DNA of 64,000 bases from Chionis minor (lineage: Eukaryota > Chordata > Aves > Charadriiformes > Chionididae): contig VZSF01000638.1 of NCBI GenBank assembly GCA_013398295.1, positions 375,609 through 439,608 on the forward strand. Reading direction: 5' to 3'. Below, piece after piece: positions 48,301-63,300 of this stretch; the first letter of the stretch is position 1; every line of letters begins with the position of its first letter. The notes under the pieces were generated by a model. The model was given only the letters and a program-made list of their open reading frames with translations, ran no database searches and was not told the DNA's origin. The position numbers were made by a program, and so were the translations under genes.

Positions 48301-51300
48301 GAGGGGTGTAAATGTTCCCACTAGCACTGCCACCCTCAGGGGATGCCATGCCAACCCTTCGCTTACCTTCTGCAAACCTGCTGGTATCCCATTTCCCCAC
48401 CGATTCTAATTAAAACTCTCTTGATCAATCCTGCCAGCTTAGGTCCAAAGATGCATCTTCCCAAATTTACCTTTGGTTGCTCCGACGAACATAGTTATCC
48501 CCATCAACAGGTTTGCGGTATGTTGTAAGTGCTTCATTAAGCTGTTCTTCAATCAATTCAACATACTTTAAGTTATATTCCTAAAAGAAAGTAGACAAAA
48601 GTTGACACAATACATTTAGTGGCTTATGTTTTTATGGCACGGTACTTCATAAGGAAGAAATAATTGAAGTGCTCCTTAAGGAAGGCTGGATTTCTTTATG
48701 ATCTGAAAGTGGGGCTCACGAGAATTACTGCCCTTCATGCATAAAACGAGTTTGCAGAGTCCACAGTCGATTCCACAATTATTTCAGTGAATTTGTTTTA
48801 AAATGAAGGAAAGAAGGAAATACTTTACATCTGACTTTAACCTGAATAATCTCAGAACACTACACATTTCAGTATTCCTAGAGACGTGACAGCTTATAAG
48901 TTAGTGAAAAAAACTGCCAACAGGAATGAGATCAAGTACTGGCAATCACAATTAGAAAACAAAATAACATACGAAGAATTTTATTCTAGTCATGACAATT
49001 ATGCATTTTTTCTTAATGGTCCTGTGTTTCTATTTACTTCCTAACAGCATAAGCTAATTCTGTCTTCATGAGCTCTGGATTTAACTTTAATTAGCAACAA
49101 CTAGAGGCAATAGGTATCTCGAAAAGTGGTAGTCCTTTCCACACTTCTCCAGATAAGACCTTACACGACAACCTATTTTAGAAAGCCACTACATTCCTGA
49201 AATATTTGCTGAAATAGCAAAACTATATAAAAGGCCTGGGTAAATCAAAAGCATGCATGTACAGAGGAGCAACGGAACTGTAAGTCCCTGTCCACCTTTT
49301 TCAGCAAAATCCTACGTCACTGAGACAGTAAACTTATTGGCACTAGTAATACACGTATATGAATATGCAGTATTTTTAAGAATCTTTGACCTTCTAAATC
49401 TGCATATTCACGCCCCTCCTCCTCCTAATATCAAGCACACTTTTTATTCTTAGCATTACCTTTTGCCACTTTTCCATTTGTTTTGTTACATAACCTCTTT
49501 CATTTAGATACGAAAACCCCTTTGGGATGGAGAGAAATCTGTAAAGTAACATCAGACAGTTAGTACTCCTCTTAAAACAAATCGTATAATTTGAATAAAA
49601 ACCAAACAATTATTTGTTTCCATAGGGTAAATTCAGACAGTACATTCAACATTTACCTTAGGAGTAGAAGTAAACCCTTGTCCCCAAGATGAGAAAGAGC
49701 TGGTTTCATTTGGATAAGGGCATGAAGATTGGCCTAAAATAATTAAAAACGCATAAGGAGCATCTGGGCACTATATAATTCTGAAAACTACAACAATTAC
49801 AACAGTCTGCCAGCAATGAAGCAGCAAGTTTTTCACAAAAGGAAGTATGAAACAGCACTAACCTCATCCTAATATTATCCATTTTAGGTACCATCTGTCA
49901 CTAAATATATATTACTTCACAGAAAGTATTATGATCAAAATAGCTGAATTAGTCTGAATTAATATGTAAAAGCAGGCATAATCCAGAACTCTACAATTTC
50001 TTGTCATTAATACTGCAGTATTTTCAGCAAGGGGGTCTTATAAACTATTATGAAGTCCATCAATGACAATCCAGAAAGGAAATCATGAGTAGCTTCTTGC
50101 ATACTTCTAATTTGCTACTGGGGGAGGGGGTGGGGAACAGCTCAGAGTAGCATACCAAAAAAGAGGTTGAAAAGGAAAAGGATGCTCACCTTGTCTTCAC
50201 ATGCCTCATCTAGAATATCAAGTGCCTCAGAAGAAATTGTTTTATTTTTATCATGTAACTGGGTCACCAGTAACTCAATCCCCCAGTTGCTGAAGAACTC
50301 TACATTTGCTCTCAGTAATACTCGTAGGTGTTTTGTTGCATACAACCTGCAGCTCTGCAAAAGTAAGGAAAATGATTTTTTGAATGGAAGAAAAATAGCT
50401 AATGTAGTTAATGATGTATCAGTTTAAAAAACACATTTAAATTACCATATTTTACACCAAGTAGCTGTTATGCGCACTTTATGTATTAAAACTACAGTCT
50501 ATTAGGAAGCTATTTTAGTCTTATCAAATGGGAAATGGGAGTCTGAGATCACAAGTAATCTTGTCACAGCAAGTCTCCTTTGAAAGCCCTTAACAGTCAT
50601 TCACTTTGATAGCACCACACAAAACTATCAGGATTAGCAGGAAAAATACTTCATAATTGGCCAGCGCAATTACATATACTTTCACGTACAGTGTTTTGGA
50701 AAATAAGTTTATCAAGCAAGTGTTAGGACCTCCAGGGAATTTATTTTAATAAATTTTAAATTGTTTCCCCAAAGCATCTGATCTTCAAAACTCACCCAAA
50801 AACCTTCTGAATAGAAAAATACTATTTTCTGTAGTAAGACAGTTTCCCATCACTTAGTTTACTACTATGAGTTTCTCCAAATGACAGCAGAATGAAGTAA
50901 ATACGATGTCAGTTCCTGTACTGCTGTTCAAAACTTGCTGAACAAACAGCATGAACTGATTGACACCATTTCGTATTAGAAAATACATAGCAAATAGAAG
51001 CAAGCAAGCTTAATCTACAATTTGCAGTGTTCTGGAGTAACCACAGAACAACCCTGACAACACATGCTTATTAGGAAATGTGTTATCTATACTTAGACAA
51101 GCATAGCTGGAAGAGATGAAATCAGATGCCCAAATCTGATTTTCTATACATTAAAATATAAATGATCTATTTTGGGATGCACGTGAATATCTGTACTCCA
51201 AGAGACAGGTGAATTGGTCCAGGCTGGACAGCACTATTTAGGTTAACAATATTTTCTGGATTGTTTTTTTCCCCCTATACAAATACTTTGCAAGCAGGAC

Positions 51301-54300
51301 TTCAAAGAAAATGAGAGTAGGAAATGTGAACATGCACAGTTAATTTCAAAAGCCTTGTCTCATTATTTCAACTTCAAACATCATGTACACATTTCTACTT
51401 ATTCAAAATACAGAGGTTTATTTTTTGGAGGGGAGACAGGAATGACATAACACACATACTAAGAAAGGTTGTGAACAGTGATTCGCATCTCTGATCTTGG
51501 CTGCACAAGCATTTTGAAATGGCTTGAATTCAATTAGTGGTATGCCTTGTACATAGAATAGGTGACTACCAGTGTATTTATTAAAGGTGAGAACAAGAGC
51601 TATTATGCTGGAAGGATCACTCGATCTAGGTGTTAAGACTACAGAATAACGCGGTAATATAAAACCAGAATTCATTATTATGTATTTCAAGACTTAAAAT
51701 CTGTCTATAAAGAAATGTTGTTACTGCTATAACTACACTGAATGTGACACAGAACAATAGATAATGATGTTTGCTTCCTAAACATGAATTAATCTACCCA
51801 GATAGCTAGTACAGAGCTAGAATAATTTTGTTTTTCTTTTCAGAGAAGGAAAAGATAAGATGGAACTTGTGACTCTTATAGGAGAATAAAATGGCGAATA
51901 AAATTCACTGCAGATATATCTGAAACAATGAGCTAAAGTGAAAAAATAATCCCAGCTTTACACACACAACAGGCTCTAAGCCAGGTCCGTCCACTCAGGA
52001 GAGAGATCTTGGGGCTAATATTAGTTAGTTCTGCAGAAGTGTTAGATAAAAGTTCAGTAGCAACCAAAACCACTGAAAGTAAACAGAACAGAACACATTA
52101 GCATTGTCACTACGTAAATCCACTGGGTGTTGTCATCTTGGGACAAGGTGTACAGTTCCGGTTTTTCTATCATCAGCAGAAAGAAAAAGAATAATAAATA
52201 AAAAAGGTGTAAAAAACAGCAGAACAGGGTTTTCAGTACCAAAGGTATTAAAATGGGTGTTTACTACACGGAATGACGCATCAGGCTAAGAAGTTCAAAC
52301 CCGAGAGCTGGGGTGCAAGCCACTGCATACATCACCAACAGTCCTAAAGCCTTTGAGCAGGGCGCTAACCGTTGTGCGGCAAGATCACCTGTATGCATTC
52401 CCCACATCAGAGGGCCAAAGCCCAGCAGTACTTTTCCAGATGAAACAAAATCTTGAAATATTTTTAGTTTTGGTAAGAATTGTTAGGAAAATCAGTGCAG
52501 AGGGTATCTGAGGAAGCAGACATTCCCCTTGTTCCCTCATGCAGGAACTAGATGAAAAACATAAATAAAGCCCTATACTAAATCTGTCAGAAGATTCCTA
52601 CTTTTACTATTAAAGGGCTTCGAGACCTGTAAAAGCAAAGAAGCAAGTCAGAGGTCATTATGCTGAGCTGATTACATACAGATCAGTACAGATGCCAGCA
52701 GATGTAAGGTAAGTCTACTCCTTAGCCACCTAGGAAGTAAAATTTTAGGTCATGAATAGCAGCACTTGAGACACACGAGCTACTTCTGCCGTTTCTACCA
52801 TGAACTGACAGAAAGGCAGCTGAGGCAGTATTTAGCATCAGTGACCAAAGCACATCTGGAATTAGGTTAAGATGTGCCTCTGCTTCACTGATCTGCAAGG
52901 ATATTACTCTGTAAATATTTTTGTTGTATACAATCACCCCAAAAATCATAGAATGGTTTAGGTTGGAAGAGACCTTAAAGATCATCTAGTTCCAACCCCC
53001 TGCCATGGGCAAGGACACCTCCTGCTAGACCTGCTTGCTCAAAGCCCCATCCAACCTGGCCATGAACACTTCCAGGGATGGAGCATCCACAGCTTCCCTG
53101 GGCAACCTGTCCCAGTGCCTCACCACCCTCACAGGGAAAATTTTCTTCCTAATATCTGTTCCTCAATCTGCCCTCTTCCACTTTGAAGCCATTACCCCTC
53201 ATCCTATCACTACATGCCCTTTGAAAAAGCTCCTCTCCAGCTCTGTTGTGGGCCCCTTTCAGATACTGGAAAGCTGCTGTAACATCTCCCTGGAGCCTTC
53301 TCTTCTCCAGGCTGAACACCCCCAACTCTCTCAGCCTGTCCTCATAGCAGAGGTGCTCTAATCCTCTGATCATCGGCGTGGCCCTCCTCTGGACCCTCTC
53401 CAACAGGTCCATGTCCTCCTTATGTTGGGAGCTCTAGAGCTGGACACAGTATTCTAGGTGGGAGTCTCACGAGAGCGGAGTAGAGGGGCAGCATCACCTC
53501 CCTCAACATGCTGGTCACGATTCTTTTGATGCAGCCCAGGATGCAGTTGGCCTTCTGGGCTGCAAGTGCTCATTGCCAGCTCATGCTGCTGAGCTGCTCA
53601 TCCACTAACACCCTCAAATTCCTCTCCTCAGGGTGGCTCTCAATCCATTCTCCACCCAGCCCGTATTTGTGTATGGGATTGCCCCAACCCACACGCTAGA
53701 CCTTGCACTTGGCCTTGTTGAATTTTCTGAGGTTGGCACAGCCCACCTCTCAAGCCTGTCCTGGTCCCTCTGGATGGCACCCCTTCTCTTCAGCATGTCA
53801 ACTGCTCCACACAGCTTGGTGTCGTCGGCAAACTTGTGGAGGGTGCACTCAATCCCATCATCCATGTCACCAACAAAGATGTTAAATACTACTGGTCCCA
53901 CTACCAACACCCTGAGGTGACTGCAATTCTTTCAGTGTGACTGTCCTTCCTTTAGTGTTCCTTCTCCATTGAGTGGTCCACTGGTGAAATCTGTATTTCT
54001 CCAATTTAGAGACCACATGGAGTGCTGCTACTCTCCCCTTTTAATGCTAAGCTGGCTACAGAAATTACTTTTCCTTGTTCAGAGACACTCATTAGCAAGT
54101 GGCTAACAAACCTGCTTCACAGCTCTGAACAGCTGTAAAAGGTAGCTGAGGCTATAACCTCCGTTAACCCAAGAAAAACAGCTTCTTCAGCTTTTGAAAT
54201 AAACAGATAAGGTATTTAATTAATAAACACCTCAAGGAATTAAAATTTCTGAAGAGAAGCAGCCCTACCGGAGATGGCCTTTCTACAAAACACAGTTTTT

Positions 54301-57300
54301 CAGAAATTATATCCCATCCCATACATGTTTATTGCTTTTAAACAGAATTTAGAAGCCAGAGGTAGTGTACAGAATCAAAATCACAATTCATTTTAAAAAT
54401 TATGAATTAATACAAACACTTCCAGAAGCTTACTATACAGGCTCCACTCAACCTACGGTATCCTTGTCAGAAGTCCTTGAAAAGGGAAGGTGGAAGGGCT
54501 TTTAAGTGCCTTATTTTAATTAACTGCATATTCATTTTTAATCTCAGGACTCACTTGTCTAAGGTGACAGAATGTCAGTTCTGGTAATGTTCAAAAAAAT
54601 ATTCTCCTTATGGGACAGAGCAGTGAATGGTGTAAACTGTGCAGTTTTGGTTTTTACCCTATAAGCTTACTACATACAAATGAGTAAATTTTCTTTTGCT
54701 GTTGATAATGCTGCTGTTTCAGAATTCCAGGCTGTAAAAAGCCCAGCAAATAAATGGCAGATACCTTCCCTAAAAGCTAAACACACGTCCTTCCAAATTA
54801 CTCCTCAGTCAGCGAAACCGCCCATGCAAATACCTGTCACTTCAATATTTTCATATTCTTTCAGGTTATCTTGTCCTCTCAGAAGTGACAACTACTTCCA
54901 CTTCACATGAATATTTTAATTTCTGGAAGAGACTTGTAGCTTTGCCAGTTGCAGTTGTTCAAAATCACTACTTATAGCAGTAAGGATTCAGTTAATACCA
55001 GAATCATCAAAAAGTTTTATCCTTTGGATTAGCTTTTTATACTTTGATCTTCTCTTAGGAGCACAAACACCAGAAATACTGAAGACAAACATTTTCTCCA
55101 AGAGATCATACTGGCAATATTGCATACACCAAGCACTGCCAAAGGGTTCTTCGACAGGTCAACATTTTGGCTTTTTGTGAATTAGTACTCAGGGAAATTT
55201 TCTCTTCAAAATTGTGTTAATTCAGTTTCCACTATAAGAACATACAGGTTTTGGCATACGGTAAGACAGGAAAAGAATTTCTTAAGGAAGTAAATAAAGT
55301 TTATCCAAGTATGAAATCATCTGTGGCTGATGCAAACAGAGACCCATTTCTGCTGGCTGAGACAGTCCATTCTATGTGTGATTCTCCTCTTTTAGATGAA
55401 ATACACAAAATATTTCCCTATGAATTCCAAGAACTCCAAGCAGGTCAACTAATTCAGGGAACAAAACACTCAGTTTTTTATCCATTCCACAGGGTTTGGC
55501 ATGTTTCACAAAGGAAGTAAAGGTCTATTTAAGAGGTTAAAACATTAAGTTTTCCTTTTTTTTTTTTTAATATCCTGACAGTAAAAGATTGATTTACATT
55601 TGCAATGAACAAAGAAGATTTATTTTTTTTATTTTTCTTGAATTTTTTTATCATGCCATATTATTTTTTTTTTTTTTTAAAGAAAGAAAACATTGATGGG
55701 ATTCTCACAGTATTGCAGCACAGAAAAATCAGGGTACAGTCTCATCCAGCGCAACACTGAACTCTAAATAGTAGAATTCAAGTCACAGCATCTCAGCTCT
55801 GAAATTGCCTTGAGAGTACTATGGTTAGAGACCTGCTATACTTGAATGCACACTTAAATGCTATTATGTACTAGTGACCCATATTGTGCACATATGAGAA
55901 AGGTTACAGTCTCACTTACAGAGTAAGCCAGTGCTTGGCAGTTGAGAAGATATACCTGAATAATTTTTATTCTTTTACATTTCAGGATACGACAAAAATA
56001 GACAGTTACTTAGTATATGCTGTTTCTCTAGACAATGTTGCCAGATCCATGCATCAATGCAAGACTGGGAAACGGAATCATTAGAACTCAGTAGCCATAG
56101 GCTACTAACGTAGGCTGAGACCTTCAAACACCACAGATGTGAGAAGGTATCAGTGTATCTGGCAAGAAACATCACTTAACTTTAAAACTAATTATTAAGG
56201 TTTGAGCTCCAGAATTTGTGTTAAGTTTCTAAGCCTGCAGAATGTCTCCCAGCTTTCTCCAACAAGTTCTACTTCAACATCTGACAAGGTCTGGCATTAA
56301 AAAGCCAAGGTAATGCCAGTGATCAGATCATGATGTCTAGTCCTTTTCACAATCCCAAAGAGACCAGAACTGAAATGGGTAAACCTGGTGGCTCTACGAG
56401 CTTGCTTCATTTCTAAAATACCAGAGAGTGCATATCCATCCTAGTCACGTCCAAAGTACAAGAAGTGTTTAGTATCTGTTGTTCATTAAGCTGAACTACA
56501 AATAGGTGGAAATTGTATTTTTAGTTATCATCACTAAGAGCAGCAGTAGGTCTCAACTGCTTTCTGGCTTTCCATATACTTGGGACAGTTATGTTCAGAC
56601 AGTATCTGCACCCCACTTTAAACCAGGGAATTTACAGCTAGTGATAACTGTATCAGAGTTGAACATACTCTGCTCTGGGTTTGATCCTCCACACCCCCCG
56701 CCCCTCCAAGATCAAAAAAAGGTAGAAAAGTAGGTCTTTAAAGAACATTTGGAAGATCAACCTATTCCACGCCAGCCTACATATAGCTTCCGGTGTTAGT
56801 ACTGGACGCTTGAAAAACATTTGTAAGTATTGCTCTCAACATAGAATTTAAGTCTTCGTACCACCACAGTAGCCTCAATTATTATCAAAATAATATCTGC
56901 CACTGGAAGGTTAACCTGTTTATTACCGCCAGAAATACACATTTCTGTTTGTGAAAACACTGTCTTTACAATTGATTTAGGAGGTCCACTGACCTACACA
57001 ACGTTACAATTGGTTTATGCTTTTAAAGACTTTAACCCTCTTCATACATGATAGAAACCTCTATTTGAATGACTTGATTTTTTGAGCGCAAATACAATAT
57101 CCAGTGTGAAGTTAATAGCAAATTCAAAAGCTACGCGAGTAGGAGTTTCATTTCCCTGAATACAAAAATAAAGACCTTTCTGGATATATAACAGCTGACA
57201 AGTAACAATGGAACATAAGTTAAATCGAACTTACATCAGTAGCTGCTGTCAGGATTTTAGAAAGGATGACTCTTGCTAATCCATCTCTGCTGTAATCCAA

Positions 57301-60300
57301 GCTAGAAACAGTCAATTTTAACAAGTGATCCTGGTTCTTCAAAGAACAAAGATTAAGAAGACTGGGGGATAAAGGGGAAGGAGAAGAAAATCAAAATTAT
57401 TATTTGAACCCACTCAAACCCATTTATTTATTCAATCAATAATTTAAACTTTGAATTAGACTTTCATTTCTATAAATTCACAATACAAAGTAAGTCCACA
57501 TGTGAACTGGAGTAACTTTAAACATTTCTGAAGTAACTTTAAAGTGTTACAGCTGTTAAGAGTCAAATGGGGAACAAATAATGCACTGAACTGCAAGAGG
57601 AAAAACCACAAGCCAACATTTTTTATAATTGCTCTGTAAAAATTTTGCCAGCATAATTAGTGATTATGAGTACAAAAATAAAGGCTCACAAAGGTCTGTG
57701 AACAAATCCGCGTTGTGAAACGTTCTGTGTATAAACCTTGCCATAAGGTCAGTCCTGTTAACTGCCTAGCTTTTATTGTAAAACAAGTTTTTGGAAGCCA
57801 CTAAAAAGCTTGCATTCTAATAACCAATGAAAACAAGAATTAGAAAAACCACGGAGTACATCAAAGCACACAAATTTTTGCTTAAAATTTACTATATTTA
57901 AAATAAACTGGTATTAGCTACTAGCCAGATTACTCCCAAAGAAAGGTAAGTTTGTTTCTACCTGAACAAGACTTTGAACTTCAGTTTCACTCAAATATAC
58001 TGGACTGAAGTTTAGTTACAACATGCATCATCAGATTTTACAAACACTATGACACCTCTCAGTTTTTGGTGGTTTGTGTGTTTGTTCTGTTTGGGGTTTA
58101 TTTTTTTTTTTCCTCCTCTCCTGTCTTTTCAGTACGGGATCATCCTTCTTGATACTGACTTCTGTCAGATAGGTGTGGACAGGAAAAAGTAAGCTGTTTT
58201 GTGACACAATCACCCTTATCTGTTCATTGATCACAGACTAAGAGACCCCTTCTTAAAAAAAAACCAAACACGCACACACATAGAAAGCCCCCACAACTGG
58301 GGATGTTTACTTGGAAGTAAATTGAAAGAACTTCGAAGTTTTCAGCTTTACAGATGGTGGTCCTCATGCACAGTTTACAATTTTCATAACCATTACACCT
58401 GCAAACACAATTCAAATGGAATAAAAACACTCACCACTGAAACACATTGCATTTTTCAAGCATTTTCACTCCATGAGGGTGACAAGAGAGAGTACCAAAA
58501 AACAGAAAGTAGTGCTGGCTGAGGGTATTTAGTAACCCATTATTTTGAAGACTACGTTCAGGTTTCATTCCTGATGAAGAGTTGAGCCAATGTACAATAT
58601 CTTTGACCAATTCCTCCAGGTAACCTTGTCCATCCTAACAAAACAAAGAGTAGTAGCATTTACTAGTAACACAACTGGGTCTCTCTTCTTCACTGAAATC
58701 CATCATTTTAAATTTCTTAAAACATACAAAGACAATACAGATACAAAATAGAAATGCTGGCTGGCAAACACAATTCAGACTAAAGAAAAAAGTTCAAGGC
58801 AAATAAAAGGAGTTTAGCTTGGAGACATCTTAGGACCAATTCTATTCTTTCCAGGGAAAGGATTGTTCAATGACATTTTCCTCTGGCCTGAAGCATCAAA
58901 GTCTTTAGCACACAAGAAGAAAGGAGGTAGAGAAAGGAAGGATAGCAAAAAATTAAAAACCCTCCTCCAAACCCTAAGTTGCATTTAATAAAATTTCACT
59001 GTTGTATTCCTCAGTGTCTTATTCAGACAAGTCAAGATTTTAAGTTATATTTCTTAATTACACTGACCACTTTATATTTAACCCCCAAAGTCTACAGGAG
59101 TCTTAAATAAAATTAAGGTTTCTCCTCTAAGAGGCATACAGCAGCACTACTCATTCTACCTCCAGTCTTGTAGTTGAAAATTTCTTACCTCTTCTGATTC
59201 AAGAAGAAATTCAGTAAACTGACAGCCCACCACAGTGAGCTGCTTAGCCTTGGCATAGTCCAGATCCAAGTTGGCATACAGTTTACTGCTAGGCTTGTAA
59301 AAATATAGCAATCTCCTTACAAACCTATGGAAAGTAAAACAGACTGCTATTTATCAGTGTGACAAGGACAGTCTCACAGTACAAAATGATGCTCGTATAA
59401 AGAGGTATGTTATAATTAAATTAGCTTAATGGCAATAAATTTTCAAAAGTTATTAAATCTCTATGTTCTTAGAAGCCATGGCTTCCTTCTCATTCTTATA
59501 ATTCATTCTGCTGTAATTTAACCTTTGGCGAGTTTCAACCACTGTACTATTCAGACTTACAAAGAGCTAAAATGGAATCTGTGACATGAGTTTTCTTCAG
59601 CTATAGTAGTAAACGCTACCGTGAAAAACACGCTTTTGTCTTCTGCTAGGTGGCCATATTTATTCAGCACAGTATTTTCGTCCATCTCACTTAAGCATTT
59701 CTGAAGCATAACACAGCAACTGCAAAAGCAGACTGTCACTCAAACTTTTTGAAATCACGGTGAGCAGCACAACTTGAGTTTTGCATTGCAGGAATAAATC
59801 TTCAGCAAAGAACGTTCCCTTGTCAATTTTTCATCAAAAAAATAAGCACACATTTGTGTTTTAAAATAACACAGAATTTTCCATTTGAAGGTACGTATGT
59901 CAAGCATTAAAAAACCCCACTTAACTAAAGCACTGGACCTTTAGTTAAAAAGGTAAGAGCAAGCCACTATCCCCAACTCCAAACACAGGACAAGGAAATC
60001 TGAGGGCTTCTTTAATTTTTGGTAAATTAAATGTATTTTATTCTGGGTTGTTAGCAATAAATATATCATATATATTAACACACATATTTATATGTGTGTG
60101 TAAGTGTATGTATGCTTAAATATATGAATGTATATACATGTATATGTGTATACACACATTGCATTAACTCTATCTCTATGAAGTGAAGGAATCTGTATAA
60201 TTTTTTTGTTTCCTCAAATTGATGCAGAAGTAGCTTTCCACACCTACAAATACAGAACTACTCTTCAAAGTAATCAATCACTTCTGAAGAAAAAAAAAAA

Positions 60301-63300
60301 AAGGGGGACATTCAAGAACTAATTAGTAATGCTATTACCACACATGCACAGAAGTAGTGAAAATGTCTTAATGCTGAACAGACAGGAAAGGAACCAAAGC
60401 TGTTCTGGTTTTTTGGGGTTTTTTTTTTTTCAAATCACACATGCTTCACTTGCCATTAATAGCAACTAGAAATAACTTCCTCCCGGATTTCGATGAAAGC
60501 TATAAAACTTTACAACAGTAGACCTATTCTGTCAAAATCTGTCAAGTGATGACATCAAACACTAATGTATTAAATAAATATCAGAGAGGTAACACTTTAA
60601 AGTTTAAAATGAAATAGGGTGTTTGCAAAGTTGGCATGATCCTTGTAAAGAGAATAAATATAGAAAGTATCTGTGGATAGAAAGAAACCACTAAAGCTTA
60701 AAGACCTGCTTATTTAGAGCATTATCTAAATTATCTAAATTTTCATTTTGGCTGCTTATGTACAGATTAGGTTTTAAAAATGCGACATATCCAAGGAATA
60801 GTTTATCATAATATTAAAAACCATCTTTTCCAAATTTCTTTCTTTAAAGGAAGTCTACATAATTTTTACATACCTGTGCAATTGTTCATCTTTATAGTTC
60901 CTTAGATTTACATTTGGCCACTAGAAAAACAGCAAATATAGCATTATATGAAACTTGTACATCAATCCTTGATTAGTCAGAAATTTAAGTTTTCTTCCAT
61001 CTAATGTTACCTATAAAAACCCCCTCATTTTTTTGAAAAGCCTACACTTCTCTAGAAAAAAAATAACAGTTCCTGGAGCAAGGACAGGGAAAGCCAGTTG
61101 CATGCTATATGTACAAAGCTACAATTCTAATGAAAACAGTAAACTATGAAAAATAAACAATTTCACTCCACTTCTCTGCAAATAAAAAAAAAATTGATAT
61201 GCATAGTAGGGAAATTCTTGTTGTTTTCACTATTAATCAGATCTGTTTTAAAAATAATCATTGTGTTATAGCCCAATTAAACGCTGCTTATTAAAATGGT
61301 ACTTGAATTCCTTTGTTGATAATTCTAAGATGTTTTAAGAAGGATCACATGAAGTCATAATACTCTCTTCTGGACCTATCCTTTCTTAACTTTTTCTCTG
61401 TTTTTACAGCCACCTGTTGCCTCTACGGTGTCAGACTTATTTTTGCTGCTACTAGCAAGTACCTTCTTGGAAGCAATGACAAAAAGTGCATCAAATGTTA
61501 TCCTTTCCTACCTAAGCGATACAGTTCTACATTTCCAACTGGTATACTAGTATTAAGACATACAGTGCCCTAGTTAATGATTAGTAAAACTGACTATGCT
61601 AGTAACGGTGCCAGAGAAAGCACGAAGCTCTACTGTCAATGACCAAGTCACAATTCCTTCATCCTGACCAAAGCCATTTTAGCAGTTCAGACAGCAAGCT
61701 GAGCAAGCAAAAAAGGCAGTAAAGGACTACGCGAGATGCAAGTAGTGAGGTGGTTAGAAAGGTGATGCTCTGCAGCAGTAGTCTGTGAGAGAAACGCGAG
61801 GGATGTGAGTAGCCCCGTGAGACAGTGAAGTCCAAACACTGGAATCTGGATCCTGCTCATGTGAGGACTACAGATGGACCACTCTGATGACATTATTTTA
61901 GTTTATGCTGGTGTTCTGCAGTTTAACAGGAACGGAAGTGGTTAGCATTAAATGAGAAAACATACAAAGTTCCCATTCTGAAAGACAGAAGTCCCTGATT
62001 TTGACACATTAGCAACTGTTTGACAGGACACTAGAAAATATACTTCTGGGGAGGTCTGAGATAGCAGGGAAACTCATAGTTTGCCCTAAATTTCAGGTGA
62101 AAACCCCACCGCCTTAGTGGTCAACTACATAAAACTTCTGTTGTCAAAGTATTACACAGACTAATTAACAGTGAGATTCTGAAAAACAGTTTATTGATAA
62201 TATCTTTTATACTGAATCAAACGTAAAAATATCTGTTACTAATAATCAAAGATATCTAGCAGCCTAGTAAATCTAGTAATTGCACTAAAAAGCCTGTAAA
62301 AAATGAAACTTAATGGAGCAAAGCTACTGTCATATACTTGTTCAGGTCTTTATGCCAGACAGATTCTTGCTCTCTCAAGTTCATCAGACCCCCAAAAAAT
62401 GCGTAAATGTTTAGTTTCTTTTTTAAAATACAATCTTGATTATGCTTGTCACCATTAATTCTTTTCTGTACTTTCACCATCTTTGTAACAATAGAGAAGA
62501 AAGAAAATGTTACTTGGGGGTAACAACAGAAAGATGGCTTTGATGCACAGAATGACAGGAGCCATTTTTAATCCTAAGAAACTTTTCTTACTCAAAGAAA
62601 CTAAGTTTTCTGCTTAAAAAACAGGCAGTCTCTTAAAACTGTGCATCAGAAGTATTTAAATTAATGCACTCCCTGTCAGAAATACTTTGTTTTGTTAAAA
62701 AAAAATTACTTGTCATACATACTACTGAAGTTTTCATATCTGGCTTAGTCCAAGCATCTCAAGTTTGATCTATAATCCACTTCCAGCCTTAACCTTCAGC
62801 CCACATTATATAAAAACAACCTGCTATGAAACTGAACAATGCAGTACCAGTATGTAGTCTGGACTGAAGCCTACAGTATTAGCAGTTTTAAAGTCATTAT
62901 AGCTAATTCCGGAAAGTCTATTTCTACACAAATAAAGTTACACAAAATTTAATACATGCTTGTTAAGAAATTCGTGACTAACTTTAGTATACTTTTGCAT
63001 AAAATTGAAGGGTTGTATGCAAAGACGCTGTATCAGCCCTGATTAAACCCACAAGGATCCTGATTTTCTGAAATAAAACAGATTACGAAACGTACTATGG
63101 AAATAATACTAGAAAGACAAAGTTCACATGTGAAATAGATGCTTTTTTCCAAGCAATTTCATAAAAAGCATACCAGGACCTTTTTAACCTCACCTTCAAT
63201 ATGGTCCCTATTAGATTCCAATTCCAGTCAAGGTTCTCCTTATGATTGAGAACTTGGCTGTCTCTAAGATTCATTACAAGTGCTTCTTCTGTATCCTGGA

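Larger units (their letters stand above)
50355..57234 (-). other. RICTOR intron between r6 and r7 (largest in window)
   Basis: 6.9 kb. Holds CR1-E (52.95-54.03 kb), a 90-codon protein-like open frame on the + strand (55251-55520) and T-rich tracts. The rest is unremarkable. Confidence 0.6.

Noticed and set aside
45573..48400. Several - strand open frames of 60-150 codons
   Set aside because: They are pieces of one decayed CR1 element (endonuclease and reverse transcriptase fragments in shifting frames).
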